Positions 1 through 7,730 of a stretch of DNA of 64,000 nucleotides are shown piece by piece. How positions within the stretch are numbered: the stretch's first letter is position 1; each line of letters opens with the position of its first letter. The notes beneath the pieces are model-generated. The model made no database searches. It was not told the DNA's origin and saw only the letters and a program-made list of their open reading frames with translations. A program made the position numbers and the translations under genes. Source of the DNA: an uncultured Bacteroidia bacterium (lineage in GTDB: Bacteria; Bacteroidota; Bacteroidia; Bacteroidales; F082); assembly GCA_902785755.1 (NCBI GenBank), contig CACZZO010000008.1, positions 39,092-103,091 of the forward strand, written 5' to 3'.

Positions 1-528
1 GCCGCTGCGGATGTAGGTCCAGTCGAGGACGTACTCGCCGGTGACGAAGGAGCCGTCGGGGATGGGCAGCATCGAGTCGCCGCTGATTTGGAAGGTGCGG
101 TATTTGCGGTCGCGCGAGAGGAAGGGCATCGTGAACGTCGGCAGCACCTTAATGTATTCGGGGTCGGCGAAGCCTGTGGCATAGCCCGCTTTGGCTTTTT
201 CGCTCACAAGTTCGATGTTCTCGTTGTTGTCGTTATTGACTGTGGTGGCCAAAACGCGCAAATTGCTGCCTTTCAGGTGAACGTCGTAGCCACGCTCCAA
301 TTGCGAAAGTTGGCTCGGGCTGATGCCGCTCAAATCGACTTTCACCAAAGTATCGATGGCGATGCCGAAATATTTTGAGAAGGCGACCAGGGCCTCAAGG
401 TTAGGTTCGGAAACGCCGTTTTCATAGCCGCTCAGTGTGGAGCGCTTCATGTTGAGCGCGAAAGCGATGTCGTCTTGTGTGCGGTGGCGGTGCTTGCGGA
501 GGAATTTGATGTTGCTGTTGAAGTACAT
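1..528 (-). CDS. LexA-like HTH/S24 transcriptional repressor (3' end outside window)
   Basis: The 176 visible residues start at the ATG at 526-528 and run off the left edge. Residues ~5-60 form an XRE-type helix-turn-helix (TQDDIAFALNMKRSTLSGYE). A linker follows, then the start of a LexA/UmuD-type S24 peptidase fold with the serine motif ISGDSM (Ser152). The general-base Lys would lie outside the window. S24 repressors cleave themselves on contact with RecA filaments, which relieves repression of DNA-damage genes. The gene is divergent from dinB, so I infer it controls the error-prone polymerase cassette. The shared intergenic region is enlarged by a 151-base palindromic repeat. Family assignment is firm; the regulatory role is inferred from position. 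Confidence 0.85.
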   Translation of the reverse strand, partial: MYFNSNIKFLRKHRHRTQDDIAFALNMKRSTLSGYENGVSEPNLEALVAFSKYFGIAIDTLVKVDLSGISPSQLSQLERGYDVHLKGSNLRVLATTVNNDNNENIELVSEKAKAGYATGFADPEYIKVLPTFTMPFLSRDRKYRTFQISGDSMLPIPDGSFVTGEYVLDWTYIRSG

Positions 529-550
529 GATATTGTGGGATTTAAGATTT

Positions 551-701
551 AACTACGAATTTCACGAATGTTACGAATTTACACGAAAAGAATTTGGCAG
601 CGTACGCTGCGGATTTTTACGAATTTCAGATTCGTACACATTCGCAACGAAGTTGCAAAATTCTCGCATAGGTATTCGTACAATTCGTGTAATTCGTAGT
701 T
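551..701. repeat. Palindromic intergenic element, copy 1 (MITE-like)
   Basis: Starts AACTACGAATT and ends AATTCGTAGTT, so the ends are inverted repeats. Inside are two small hairpins, GCAGCG-TA-CGCTGC and GCAAC-GAA-GTTGC. It belongs to the same family as 42652-42805, 58858-58995, 59678-59811 and 60191-60354. It shares a long exact run around GCAACGAAGTTGCAAAATTC with the copy at 59678. It has no coding capacity and lies between the LexA-like gene and dinB. Confidence 0.85.
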
Positions 702-752
702 TCATTTCTGATTTCAATTTTTTTTTCTTTTTTATTCTATTCCAAATAAAAT

Positions 753-798
753 GACTAAATTTACGGCGAAAAATTTGATTAAAAACTCGTCAAAAGTA
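753..798 (+). promoter_or_regulatory. Shared promoter-region motif upstream of dinB (copy 1 of 4)
   Basis: About 46 bases including TAAATTTACGGCGAAAA. The same block recurs with few changes immediately before the dnaE-type gene at 7791, and in shorter form at 5274 and 6620. A TTG at 775-777 followed after 19 bases by TA (797-798) could be the dinB -33/-7 promoter. Because both polymerase genes carry the block, an operator for the divergent LexA-like repressor is the simplest reading; this is inferred. Confidence 0.55.
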
Positions 799-849
799 CA
801 ACTTTTTTGGAACATGCAAGCATTTTGGGCAAAAAAAGGAGGAAATTTT

Positions 850-1986
850 ATGGAAAAGACGATTTTGCACTTGGATTTGGACACGTTTTTCGTGTCGGTG
901 GAGCGGTTGGTGAACCCGTCGTTGGAGGGCAAGCCCGTCATCGTGGGCGGTATGTCCGACCGTGGCGTGGTCTCCACTTGCAGTTATGAGGCACGGCGTT
1001 TCGGCGTACATTCGGCTATGCCGATGCGGATGGCGCGGCAACTCTGCGGGCAGGCCGTTTTCATCCGTGGCGACATGGAACTCTACAGCCGTTATTCGCG
1101 TTTGGTGACGGACATCATCGCCGACAGCGCGCCCGTTTATGAGAAAATGTCCATCGACGAACATTACCTCGACCTGACGGGCATGGACCGCTTCCACAAC
1201 TGCCAACTGTGGTCGCACGAACTGCGGCAAAAAATCATCCACGAGACGGGCCTGCCGATTTCGTTTGGCTTGTCGGAAAACAAGACGGTTGCGAAAATCG
1301 CAACGGGGCAGGCCAAGCCAAACGGCGAACTCGAAGTGCCCACACCTTATATTAATACGTTCCTCGACCCGCTCTCGGTGCAGAAAATCCCGATGGTGGG
1401 CGAAAAGACTTACCATTTGCTCCGCTCGATGGGCGTGGAGAAAATCGGCACCCTGCGCCGACTGCCGCCCCTTGCGATGGAACGCGCAATGGGCAAGCAC
1501 GGCCTCGACATCTGGAAGAAAGCCAACGGGCAAGACAGCACGCCCGTGTGCCCTTATCAGGAACGGAAGTCCATCAGCAAGGAAAGGACGTTTGAGCAAG
1601 ACACGATTGACGTGGCTGCCATCCGGCAATGCTTGGCGCGGATGGTGGAAAGCCTCGGCTTCGACCTGCGCTCGCAAGGCAAGCTGACGGGTTGCGTGAC
1701 GGTGAAAATCCGCTACTCCAACTTCGACACGCACGATATGCAGCAGCGCATCCCTTACACCGCCTTCGACCACGTTTTGCGCGAAACGGTGAATGGCATC
1801 TTCGACCGCCTCTACAACCGCCGGATGATGATTCGGCTCGTGGGTGTGCGCTTCAGCGAATTGGTGAGCGGCGCGCCGCAATTAGCGTTGTTTGACGACA
1901 ATGCCGAACTGACGAACCTCTATTCCGCGATGGACAAAATCAAAATGCGCTTCGGGGAGGAAATTATCCATCGGGCGGCGGGGTGA
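850..1986 (+). CDS. dinB: Y-family DNA polymerase (DNA polymerase IV type)
   Basis: The product is 378 aa, a normal length for a lesion-bypass polymerase. The ATG at 850 was chosen because a strong AAAGGAGG ribosome site lies at 835-842; upstream in-frame codons overlap the promoter region. Catalytic residues are visible: HLDLDTFF with Asp9, the SYEARRFGV finger motif, and SIDE with Asp103/Glu104, the same numbers as in E. coli DinB. Residues ~240-350 form the little-finger domain that contacts DNA and the clamp. It copies past damaged bases at low fidelity. It is divergent from a LexA-like repressor and shares an upstream motif with the dnaE-type gene at 7791, so it is probably damage-inducible and acts with that polymerase. 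Confidence 0.93.
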   Translation: MEKTILHLDLDTFFVSVERLVNPSLEGKPVIVGGMSDRGVVSTCSYEARRFGVHSAMPMRMARQLCGQAVFIRGDMELYSRYSRLVTDIIADSAPVYEKMSIDEHYLDLTGMDRFHNCQLWSHELRQKIIHETGLPISFGLSENKTVAKIATGQAKPNGELEVPTPYINTFLDPLSVQKIPMVGEKTYHLLRSMGVEKIGTLRRLPPLAMERAMGKHGLDIWKKANGQDSTPVCPYQERKSISKERTFEQDTIDVAAIRQCLARMVESLGFDLRSQGKLTGCVTVKIRYSNFDTHDMQQRIPYTAFDHVLRETVNGIFDRLYNRRMMIRLVGVRFSELVSGAPQLALFDDNAELTNLYSAMDKIKMRFGEEIIHRAAG

Positions 1987-2030
1987 TTCGGTTTTTTTGT
2001 ATATATTTGCGCCATTAAAACGCCACCGCT

Positions 2031-3611
2031 ATGAAAGCAAGTAAATATCCCGTTGGTATTCAGACCTTTGAGAGATTAAGGAAAGACAACTACCTTTATG
2101 TCGATAAAACAGACTTGGTTTGGCAGATGACCAAGGAAAGTCCGTATATCTTCTTCAGCCGTCCGCGCAGATTTGGTAAGAGCCTGCTATCCACCACTTT
2201 GGCTTCCTATTTCGAAGGCCGAAAAGACCTTTTCGAAGGGTTGAAAATTATGGAGTTGGAGAAGGAATGGGAGCGTTATCCCGTCATCCACGTGGATGTG
2301 AGCGCCGCCAAGGGTAGGGAAACGGCAATGGAGTTGAGGCGTGCGCTAATGCTGCTGCTTGACCCATTGACGGGCATCTATGGAAGCAACGACAAGGAAC
2401 TTACGCCGGGCGAACTGCTTTTAGGCCTGATTCGTCGCGCCTACGAGAAAACTGGCAAGCAAGTGGCTGTCATCATTGATGAATACGATGCGCCCATTTT
2501 GGATGTGCTTCACGATGAGGCGAAGTTGCCAGAGTACCGCCGCGTGATGCAGGAGTTTTACCAGCCCTTGAAGGCCAGCGAGGCAATGATCAAGTTTTGC
2601 TTCCTTACAGGCATCACCCGCCTCAGCCAGATGAACATCTTTTCGACATTGAACAATATGACGAATATGTCGCTAAACCCAAAATACACAGCGATTTGCG
2701 GGATAACGGAGGAGGAACTTGAGACTTGTATGTCGGCGGACATTGAGATGCTTGCCGAGGAACTTGGCTACTCGAAAGAAGAAACCATAGCACGCCTCCG
2801 ACTCAAATACGACGGCTATTTGTTCGCCGACCGTGGAGAAAAAGTCTATAACCCCTATAGCCTGATGCAAGCCTTTGTGAATAAGGCACTTGGGAACTAT
2901 TGGTTTGAGAGCGGCACCCCGACTTTCCTTTTCCAGCAGATGAAAAAATACCGCACTGACATTACGGAGTTGGATTGCGTGGAAGCCTCGGAGTATTCCT
3001 TTTACAGCCCGACAGAGGATATGGAAACCGCCTTGCCTTTGCTCTATCAAACTGGTTATCTGACCATTAAGTCATACGACAGGGAATCGTTTATCTACAC
3101 GTTAGGCATTCCCAACCAAGAAGTCCGTGTTGGGTTGGCCGACGGCCTGTTGCCTATATATGTCGGATTGCGGAGAGACGATGTCCGTGCTGGCTTTGCC
3201 TTGAAATTCTGGCAAGCCCTGAAGAAGCACGACCTCGACTTGGCCTTGCGCGAGATGCAGACCTTCTTTGCGGGGCTGCCCTACGTGGAAGGCTTCAAGA
3301 AGAAATTGGAGGATGTTTCCAATGTGGAAGGCTTCTACGAGTGGTCGATGATGCTGATTTTCAATATGCTGAATGTGTATGTGCAGACCCAAGTGCGCTG
3401 TGCCGGAGGTCGTGCCGATTTGGTGGTGAGGATGCCCGATACCATCTATGTCATCGAATTGAAAGTGAACGGCACGGCGCAGGAAGCCTTGGACCAGATA
3501 GAACAGAAAGGCTATGCCACCCCCTACCTGACCGATGGCCGCAAAGTGGTGAAAGTTGGCGTGAAATTCTCGACGGAGAGCAAGACCATTGAGGATTGGA
3601 TTGTGAGATGA
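2031..3611 (+). CDS. AAA-ATPase-like protein with C-terminal PD-(D/E)XK nuclease domain (PF09820 type)
   Basis: 526 aa, the usual length for this Bacteroidales-rich family. The N-terminus has the family signature YPVGIQTFERLRKDNYLYVDKT, here residues ~6-27. It continues with a P-loop variant SRPRRFGKS (Lys50) and a Walker B-like VAVIIDEYDAP near residue 155. The C-terminal domain carries a nuclease core, GRADLVV (Asp463) then VIELKV (Glu476, Lys478). A TATATTTG -7 element lies at 2002-2009, without a clear -33 box. The function is unknown; roles in mobile or defence biology have been suggested for such families. It is the first accessory gene between dinB and the dnaE-type gene. A paralogue is at 17341-18927. 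Confidence 0.85.
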   Translation: MKASKYPVGIQTFERLRKDNYLYVDKTDLVWQMTKESPYIFFSRPRRFGKSLLSTTLASYFEGRKDLFEGLKIMELEKEWERYPVIHVDVSAAKGRETAMELRRALMLLLDPLTGIYGSNDKELTPGELLLGLIRRAYEKTGKQVAVIIDEYDAPILDVLHDEAKLPEYRRVMQEFYQPLKASEAMIKFCFLTGITRLSQMNIFSTLNNMTNMSLNPKYTAICGITEEELETCMSADIEMLAEELGYSKEETIARLRLKYDGYLFADRGEKVYNPYSLMQAFVNKALGNYWFESGTPTFLFQQMKKYRTDITELDCVEASEYSFYSPTEDMETALPLLYQTGYLTIKSYDRESFIYTLGIPNQEVRVGLADGLLPIYVGLRRDDVRAGFALKFWQALKKHDLDLALREMQTFFAGLPYVEGFKKKLEDVSNVEGFYEWSMMLIFNMLNVYVQTQVRCAGGRADLVVRMPDTIYVIELKVNGTAQEALDQIEQKGYATPYLTDGRKVVKVGVKFSTESKTIEDWIVR

Positions 3612-3627
3612 TGTGGGTTTGCTCCTA

Positions 3628-4479
3628 TTAGTGGTGCAGCATCGAAACATTCCACGAAATACAATTAAGCCCTCCGCCTCTCCTGACCGCTTCCAATGCT
3701 GGTATGCCTATCACTTCAAAATCGGACAGAGCATTGGCAATCTGTTCCAAAGCCAGCCCGTCCTCTTCAAGCCCTAATTGCAGGACGAGAACCAGCTTGC
3801 CAATCTGCAAGAAATTGATGTAAGCCCAACTGCGAGCGTGTCGTCTTTTGATTGCATACTTCAACGGGATAACCTCAAAGTGTTTTTCTAACGCTTTTCG
3901 GAAACGACGGAAATAATAAAGCGAACTGTCGTCATAGTTCGTCAATAGGATTTTGCCGTCACCCGCATAATGGACAATGCCGTCGCTGTGGCCGAAGGTT
4001 TCTTTTCGGTCCCACGGCAGAAACAGAATGTCGCAACGGAAAGCATCTTTCAGGATTCTTTCCACTTCGGTACGTGTTTTGTCCTTGTTCTCGGCAAACA
4101 CTTTTTCCGTCATTACAATGGTTTCGCCGCATTTCACCACATTGCCGCCATCTATAACAAGGTCAATCGTGATGGCATTTCGCGTTATTTGTTCCAGACG
4201 ATTCTGTGGTGCTTGAAACACTTTTTCGGGGTTGGTCTGAATACGGCGATAGTAGGGAGTTTGCAAATAGTCGGGCGTGTATTTGTAGAACACAAAATGG
4301 TCTTCTTCTATTTGGATTGGCATAAAGTCGCGACACCAAATGTCCTTGGTTTCAGAAAGATAGACATAGCGAATCTTGTTCGTTTCCAATGCTTCAACAA
4401 TGTGCTGGTTCAAGATTGGACATTTCTTTGGCAAAAGGTCAGAGAAATAGACGGTGTTGGTGAGGTTGTCGGTGGTCAT
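3628..4479 (-). CDS. Agmatine deiminase / peptidylarginine deiminase family protein
   Basis: 283 aa, shorter than typical agmatine deiminases (~350 aa). Family landmarks are present: WCRDFMP, DGGNVVKCG, FGHSDGIVHY, and the C-terminal nucleophile loop RRGGGLNCISW with Cys273. These enzymes hydrolyse guanidino groups of agmatine, arginine or peptidyl-arginine to ureido groups plus ammonia. The start ATG overlaps the stop of the upstream gene by four bases (ATGA), so the two are translationally coupled. No polyamine genes are nearby, so the substrate may not be agmatine. The gene sits in the accessory block that interrupts the polymerase cassette. Family assignment is good; the true substrate is open. 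Confidence 0.8.
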   Translation of the reverse strand: MTTDNLTNTVYFSDLLPKKCPILNQHIVEALETNKIRYVYLSETKDIWCRDFMPIQIEEDHFVFYKYTPDYLQTPYYRRIQTNPEKVFQAPQNRLEQITRNAITIDLVIDGGNVVKCGETIVMTEKVFAENKDKTRTEVERILKDAFRCDILFLPWDRKETFGHSDGIVHYAGDGKILLTNYDDSSLYYFRRFRKALEKHFEVIPLKYAIKRRHARSWAYINFLQIGKLVLVLQLGLEEDGLALEQIANALSDFEVIGIPALEAVRRGGGLNCISWNVSMLHH

Positions 4480-5120
4480 TTTTTTATGAATCTATCAGTT
4501 TTATATGAACTATAACTTTTGACGGTTCTTCCAGTTTTTGTGTCAAATCTTTGTTTTGTCGGTTTCCAATCTTTTATGCTTCCATCGTAGAAACATAAGT
4601 TCAGATTTCCATCAATTCTATTATTCATATCTTCTTTGCCAAGAGAACGAATTGTCGATTCGAGTTTTATTTCAACTTCAGGTTTGTATGATTCCAATTT
4701 TGGCATTTCGTTACCGCAAGAATTAAGAATTAAATCTTTACAAGTCAATGGACCTGTCGTGAGCAATCCTTTTTCGTCTTTTATGCTCCTGACAAGTATT
4801 CCACCAAATTTGGCATTGTTTTCATCATAATGGCTGTTGAAGCATATATCAAAGCCACTTAAATGATAGAAAAAATCTCCAGCACTTTTATTTGTGCGCG
4901 AGTATGTCACCCCATACCATTTATATCGTTCTTGGTCTTGCAGATATTTTTCTTTGTCGTAATAATAGAATTCGACTTCGACGAAGTAATACTTTCTTTC
5001 ACCGCAATGGATGTAGAAATTGTTGAACAGATTTTTTGCGATTTCTTTAAATACTTCTTGAATATTACAGCCATTCATCTTTTCCAATGGTTTCTGTAAT
5101 AAAGATTCTTGTATGGTCAT
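4476..5120 (-). CDS. Hypothetical protein, possible distant relative of 3-methyladenine DNA glycosylase (MPG/AAG) fold
   Basis: 214 aa from the ATG at 5118-5120. I preferred this start because a TACTTTTG -7 element sits at 5145-5152 (minus strand), leaving a short leader. I do not recognise the family with confidence. The order of motifs resembles MPG/AAG glycosylases: YFVEVEFYYY, with a Glu where MPG has its catalytic E in VETEAY; a YHLSGFDICFNS segment like the MPG YG-H-C-N strand; then FGGILVRSI, matching the MPG VLIRA strand; then TGPLTCKDLI. This is motif-level resemblance only. It is the first gene of a two-gene operon with the deiminase-like gene. Confidence 0.5.
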   Translation of the reverse strand: MTIQESLLQKPLEKMNGCNIQEVFKEIAKNLFNNFYIHCGERKYYFVEVEFYYYDKEKYLQDQERYKWYGVTYSRTNKSAGDFFYHLSGFDICFNSHYDENNAKFGGILVRSIKDEKGLLTTGPLTCKDLILNSCGNEMPKLESYKPEVEIKLESTIRSLGKEDMNNRIDGNLNLCFYDGSIKDWKPTKQRFDTKTGRTVKSYSSYKTDRFIKK

Positions 5121-5273
5121 ATCGTTTGTGTTTAGAATTTGCCGCAAAAGTAGAAAGAAAGATTAGATGGATTGCAAGAAAATTGGTTAAAATTTGTTAA
5201 AATTTTCTCAATAGTTATTTACAACAAAAATAACAAATTGCAGTTGTTTTGTGTATGAAATAAATTCAATTTT

Positions 5274-5325
5274 AAAACTTTGATTAAATTCAAGGCGACA
5301 AACATTACAACAACAAAGTATGTGT
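5274..5325. repeat. Diverged copy 2 of the polymerase-promoter motif
   Basis: Contains AACTTTGATTAAATT then GGCGA, and later CAAAGTATGTG. This parallels the dnaE-proximal copy at 7731-7790, which has ACTTTGATTAAATT, GGCGA and CAAAGTATTGTG. The arms ACTTTG and CAAAGT are inverted repeats. It lies just beyond the 3' end of the DUF4143 ATPase gene and forms one border of that module. Confidence 0.5.
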
Positions 5326-5329
5326 TCGG

Positions 5330-6466
5330 TTAAATCTCTCCCGACCACAACATCTTGAAGAAATCGAGAACATAGACACATTCAATGTCACCGATTCGGC
5401 GGTTAAACTTGTCGAGCGAAACCACCATACGACGACTGTCAGAATGTTCTTCTCCAAACGCTTTCAATCCTTTGGTGTGGCGCGGCTGTATCTCTTCGGT
5501 CGATTTGATTTCAATGGCCACTCGTGCATCTCCAATCACAGCGTCCACCTCAATTCCCGTATAAGTGCGCCAATACGACAAGGTTTCTTCCGAATGGGTG
5601 TAATGTAGCCACGCATAAATCTCTTGAATGACCAAGTGCTCGAAAGCGTGTCCGTAATCGACACTGCCTCTGTTCATTTCCTTGCGGTGCAATAAATGAT
5701 TGGCCACGCCGATGTCGAAATAATAGAACTTTGGCGCTTGCATCAGCCGCCTTTTCATCACTTTCCGGAAAGCGGGGATCCGATACCCCATCAAGGAGTC
5801 TTCAAGGATGTCGAAATAGGCATTGACCGTTGTGGCGTGTACTCCGCAATCCTGTGCGATATTGTTATAGTTGACAATCTCTCCATCGGTCAGTGCCGCC
5901 ACTTCGAGGAATCGGTGGAAGGCATTAAGATTGCGCACAAGTGCCTCTTCTTTGATTTCCTCTTTCAGGTAAACGTCTATGTATCCCGCCAAAAGGCGAC
6001 TGGGATTCTTGGCAAGATAATGCGGAGGAATCGTCCCATAGGCAACAGCGCGGTCGATGTCGAAATCCGGTATCTCCGCGCTCACAAAAGGATAAAGATA
6101 CACAGGAAAAGCCCTGCCTCCCAAGGTGTTGTGTCCCTTGCGTTTCAGTTTTCTTGCACTTGACCCGCACAAGATAAAAACAAGTCCTGCCTCGACAATG
6201 AGGCGATGAACCTCGTTCAATAGTTCGGGCACTTCTGGTATTTCATCAATGATGACCAAAGTGCCTTCTTCCTTGTCCTTCAAGGCCTCGTAGAGAAGTG
6301 TTGGCCGTCGCTGATACCGTTCTTTTACACTGTTGTCGAGCAGGTCAATGTAAATCGATTCTGGGAATTGCTGCCGCAGTATGGTCGATTTTCCCGTTTG
6401 TCTGGCTCCAAATAGGAAAATACTGCTATCAATTTCATTTTTTATACTTAAAAACCTGTTTATCAT
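5330..6466 (-). CDS. AAA_14 ATPase with DUF4143 domain
   Basis: 378 aa, standard for the AAA_14-DUF4143 family. The P-loop is GARQTGKS near residues 20-27, Walker B is VIIDEIPE, and a sensor-like LCGSSARKLK follows. A winged-helix-like region (NNIAQDCGVHATTVNAYFDIL) occupies the middle. The C-terminal PD-(D/E)XK-like core is GIEVDAVIGD, then AIEIKS. The biochemical role of the family is unknown. The promoter at 6545-6574 is a perfect match to the Bacteroidota consensus. Between it and the ATG lie two direct repeats at 32-base spacing. It is bordered on both sides by copies of the polymerase-promoter motif, as though inserted as a unit. Confidence 0.85.
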   Translation of the reverse strand: MINRFLSIKNEIDSSIFLFGARQTGKSTILRQQFPESIYIDLLDNSVKERYQRRPTLLYEALKDKEEGTLVIIDEIPEVPELLNEVHRLIVEAGLVFILCGSSARKLKRKGHNTLGGRAFPVYLYPFVSAEIPDFDIDRAVAYGTIPPHYLAKNPSRLLAGYIDVYLKEEIKEEALVRNLNAFHRFLEVAALTDGEIVNYNNIAQDCGVHATTVNAYFDILEDSLMGYRIPAFRKVMKRRLMQAPKFYYFDIGVANHLLHRKEMNRGSVDYGHAFEHLVIQEIYAWLHYTHSEETLSYWRTYTGIEVDAVIGDARVAIEIKSTEEIQPRHTKGLKAFGEEHSDSRRMVVSLDKFNRRIGDIECVYVLDFFKMLWSGEI

Positions 6467-6483
6467 ATTGTTGTTATTTTATA

Positions 6484-6528
6484 TATCCAATATTTTTATT
6501 GAAAATCGAGGATGCTATCCAATATTTT
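6484..6528 (-). promoter_or_regulatory. Direct repeats in the 5' leader of the DUF4143 ATPase gene
   Basis: TATCCAATATTTT occurs at 6484-6496 and 6516-6528, 32 bases apart (about three helical turns). ATTGAAAAT follows the first copy and its inverse ATTTTCAAT overlaps the second. The block lies between the predicted transcription start (~6538) and the ATG at 6466, so a protein bound here would block elongation or translation. Confidence 0.5.
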
Positions 6529-6544
6529 CAATCAAAATCGTGCG

Positions 6545-6574
6545 CAAAGATAGATTGTTTTTCTGAATTGGCAA
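6545..6574 (-). promoter_or_regulatory. Promoter of the DUF4143 ATPase gene
   Basis: On the minus strand TTG (6574-6572), 19 bases, then TATCTTTG (6552-6545) exactly match the Bacteroidota sigma-ABfr consensus TTG-N19-TAnnTTTG. Confidence 0.7.
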
Positions 6575-6619
6575 AATAAATCGGAAAAAAGAGACTTTCG
6601 ATGGCACCAATTCCAATTC

Positions 6620-6660
6620 ATCTCAAAAATTTTGATTAAATTTACGGTGAAAATTTTCAT
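6620..6660. repeat. Copy 3 of the polymerase-promoter motif
   Basis: TCTCAAAAATTTTGATTAAA followed by TTTACGGTGAAAATTTT. About 37 bases match the block at 7731-7767 with three differences. Together these two copies are direct repeats around the 1.1-kb segment holding the AlbA_2 relic and the HigBA-type module. Confidence 0.65.
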
Positions 6661-6805
6661 CGTGTACCACAAATTGGGACGAAAAATCTAAACCATTACG
6701 TTTCTCCGCTATTTCAACATTGGAGGGTTCTCGGGGTCATTTTGTCAAGCAATCAATAAGCCAATAGGGAAAAAGTAGTAACTTTGCAGCATAAAACTCA
6801 AGCAA

Positions 6806-6955
6806 TGAAACTCCCCATCAACATAGAGGAACTGCTCTGCGGTCGCGCCGTGGAAGGCGAGCGGATGACTCGCATCATTACAGCAACCGCCGTTTAGGCG
6901 AGTTTTTGAAAGAACTTGACCTCACCGAAGGCCGCGCCACGGGAATTGCACTAAA
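6806..6955 (+). pseudogene. Relic of an AlbA_2-type (divergent AAA_4) ATP/DNA-binding protein gene
   Basis: The start reads MKLPINIEELLCGRAVEGER, the typical N-terminus of the large AlbA_2/HATPase family. An out-of-frame tail reads NRRLGEFLKELDLTEGRATG, typical of that family's C-terminal part. More than 300 residues between them are missing, and the reading frame closes at a TAG near 6895. Only fused ends of an internally deleted gene therefore remain. Exact boundaries are approximate. A TA-AAC-TTTG promoter-like element lies just upstream (6779). Confidence 0.75.
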
Positions 6956-6968
6956 AAAGACTGTTTCG

Positions 6969-7289
6969 TCACCAGAGGGCGACTCGGCCCAATGAGCCGA
7001 GGTCGAGGCTTGCGGATTTCGCGCCGAGGGCTTTCAGCACGCGGCTGATGGTGGTGAAGGTTGCGGCACGGCCACTCTCTATTTTCGATATTTGCGCCTC
7101 GCCGACCCCTATCCTTTCCCCGAGTTCCTTTTGGGTAAGGTTCTGCGCCTTGCGCGCTTCCTTGACTTTCTCGCCAAGCCGCCACGCTTCAATCCGTTCT
7201 TTTGCTTCGGCCTCAAACTGATCCCTTTCCGTGGTTCCGACTGGGCCAAGGTCTTTTTCAATCATTTGGTCAAGAGTTGTGTAATCCAT
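6969..7289 (-). CDS. XRE-family antitoxin (HigA-like)
   Basis: 106 aa from the ATG at 7287-7289 (MDYTTLDQMIEKDLG). A longer in-frame start exists but overlaps the toxin gene. The C-terminal half has a helix-turn-helix, NLTQKELGERIGVGEAQISK. It follows the toxin gene by 11 bases, the toxin-first order typical of HigBA modules. The protein should neutralise the toxin and repress the shared promoter at 7653-7682. Confidence 0.85.
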   Translation of the reverse strand: MDYTTLDQMIEKDLGPVGTTERDQFEAEAKERIEAWRLGEKVKEARKAQNLTQKELGERIGVGEAQISKIESGRAATFTTISRVLKALGAKSASLDLGSLGRVALW

Positions 7290-7300
7290 AATGAACGGTT

Positions 7301-7624
7301 TTATTGGTTGAAATACTTGTTCTTGATATTGACAGCCTTCTTGATTTCTTTTTGAGGAGTTTTCTGTGATTTCTTCACTATACCGTGCGTGGCCACAATT
7401 AAGGTTTCGTTGCGGGTGTCCCAAAAGGCGAACAACCTGTATTCGATTCTCCTGTGTGCCGTCCTAATTTCCCAAATATCGTTCTTCCGGTCAATTTTCT
7501 TGAAAACGCGGTCGTCCTTCTCTCCGCTTTCAATAAACCTTGCGTCCGAGTAGATTTTCCTTTTCGCATCGGCATCAAGGGTGTTTATGAAATCCTTTGC
7601 CTCTTGTAGAAATACGACTTTCAT
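7301..7624 (-). CDS. RelE/HigB-like toxin (phage Gp49-like family)
   Basis: 107 aa, small and basic. Motifs are FIESGEKDDRVFKKID, IWEIRTAHRRIEYRLFAFWD and HGIVKKSQKTP, which match the HigB/Gp49-like family of ribosome-associated mRNA endonucleases. It is the first gene of a toxin-antitoxin operon with a perfect promoter (7653-7682). The module lies between two direct copies of the polymerase-promoter motif, so it probably arrived as a unit. Confidence 0.87.
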   Translation of the reverse strand: MKVVFLQEAKDFINTLDADAKRKIYSDARFIESGEKDDRVFKKIDRKNDIWEIRTAHRRIEYRLFAFWDTRNETLIVATHGIVKKSQKTPQKEIKKAVNIKNKYFNQ

Positions 7625-7652
7625 TTGTGATGTTGGGTTCTCAAATACGCTG

Positions 7653-7682
7653 CAAATATACGTAACTTTCCTAAATTGGCAA
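7653..7682 (-). promoter_or_regulatory. Promoter of the HigBA-type module
   Basis: Minus-strand TTG (7682-7680), 19 bases, then TATATTTG (7660-7653): an exact consensus match, about 30 bases before the toxin ATG. Confidence 0.7.
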
Positions 7683-7730
7683 GTTTTTGGTGCTATTTTT
7701 ATGACAATTTTGCTCCCGAATCGACTATTA

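Noticed and set aside
750..849. Longer dinB reading frame starting at 751
   Set aside because: It would translate the conserved promoter-region block. The ATG at 850 has a strong ribosome site and gives the standard polymerase N-terminus.
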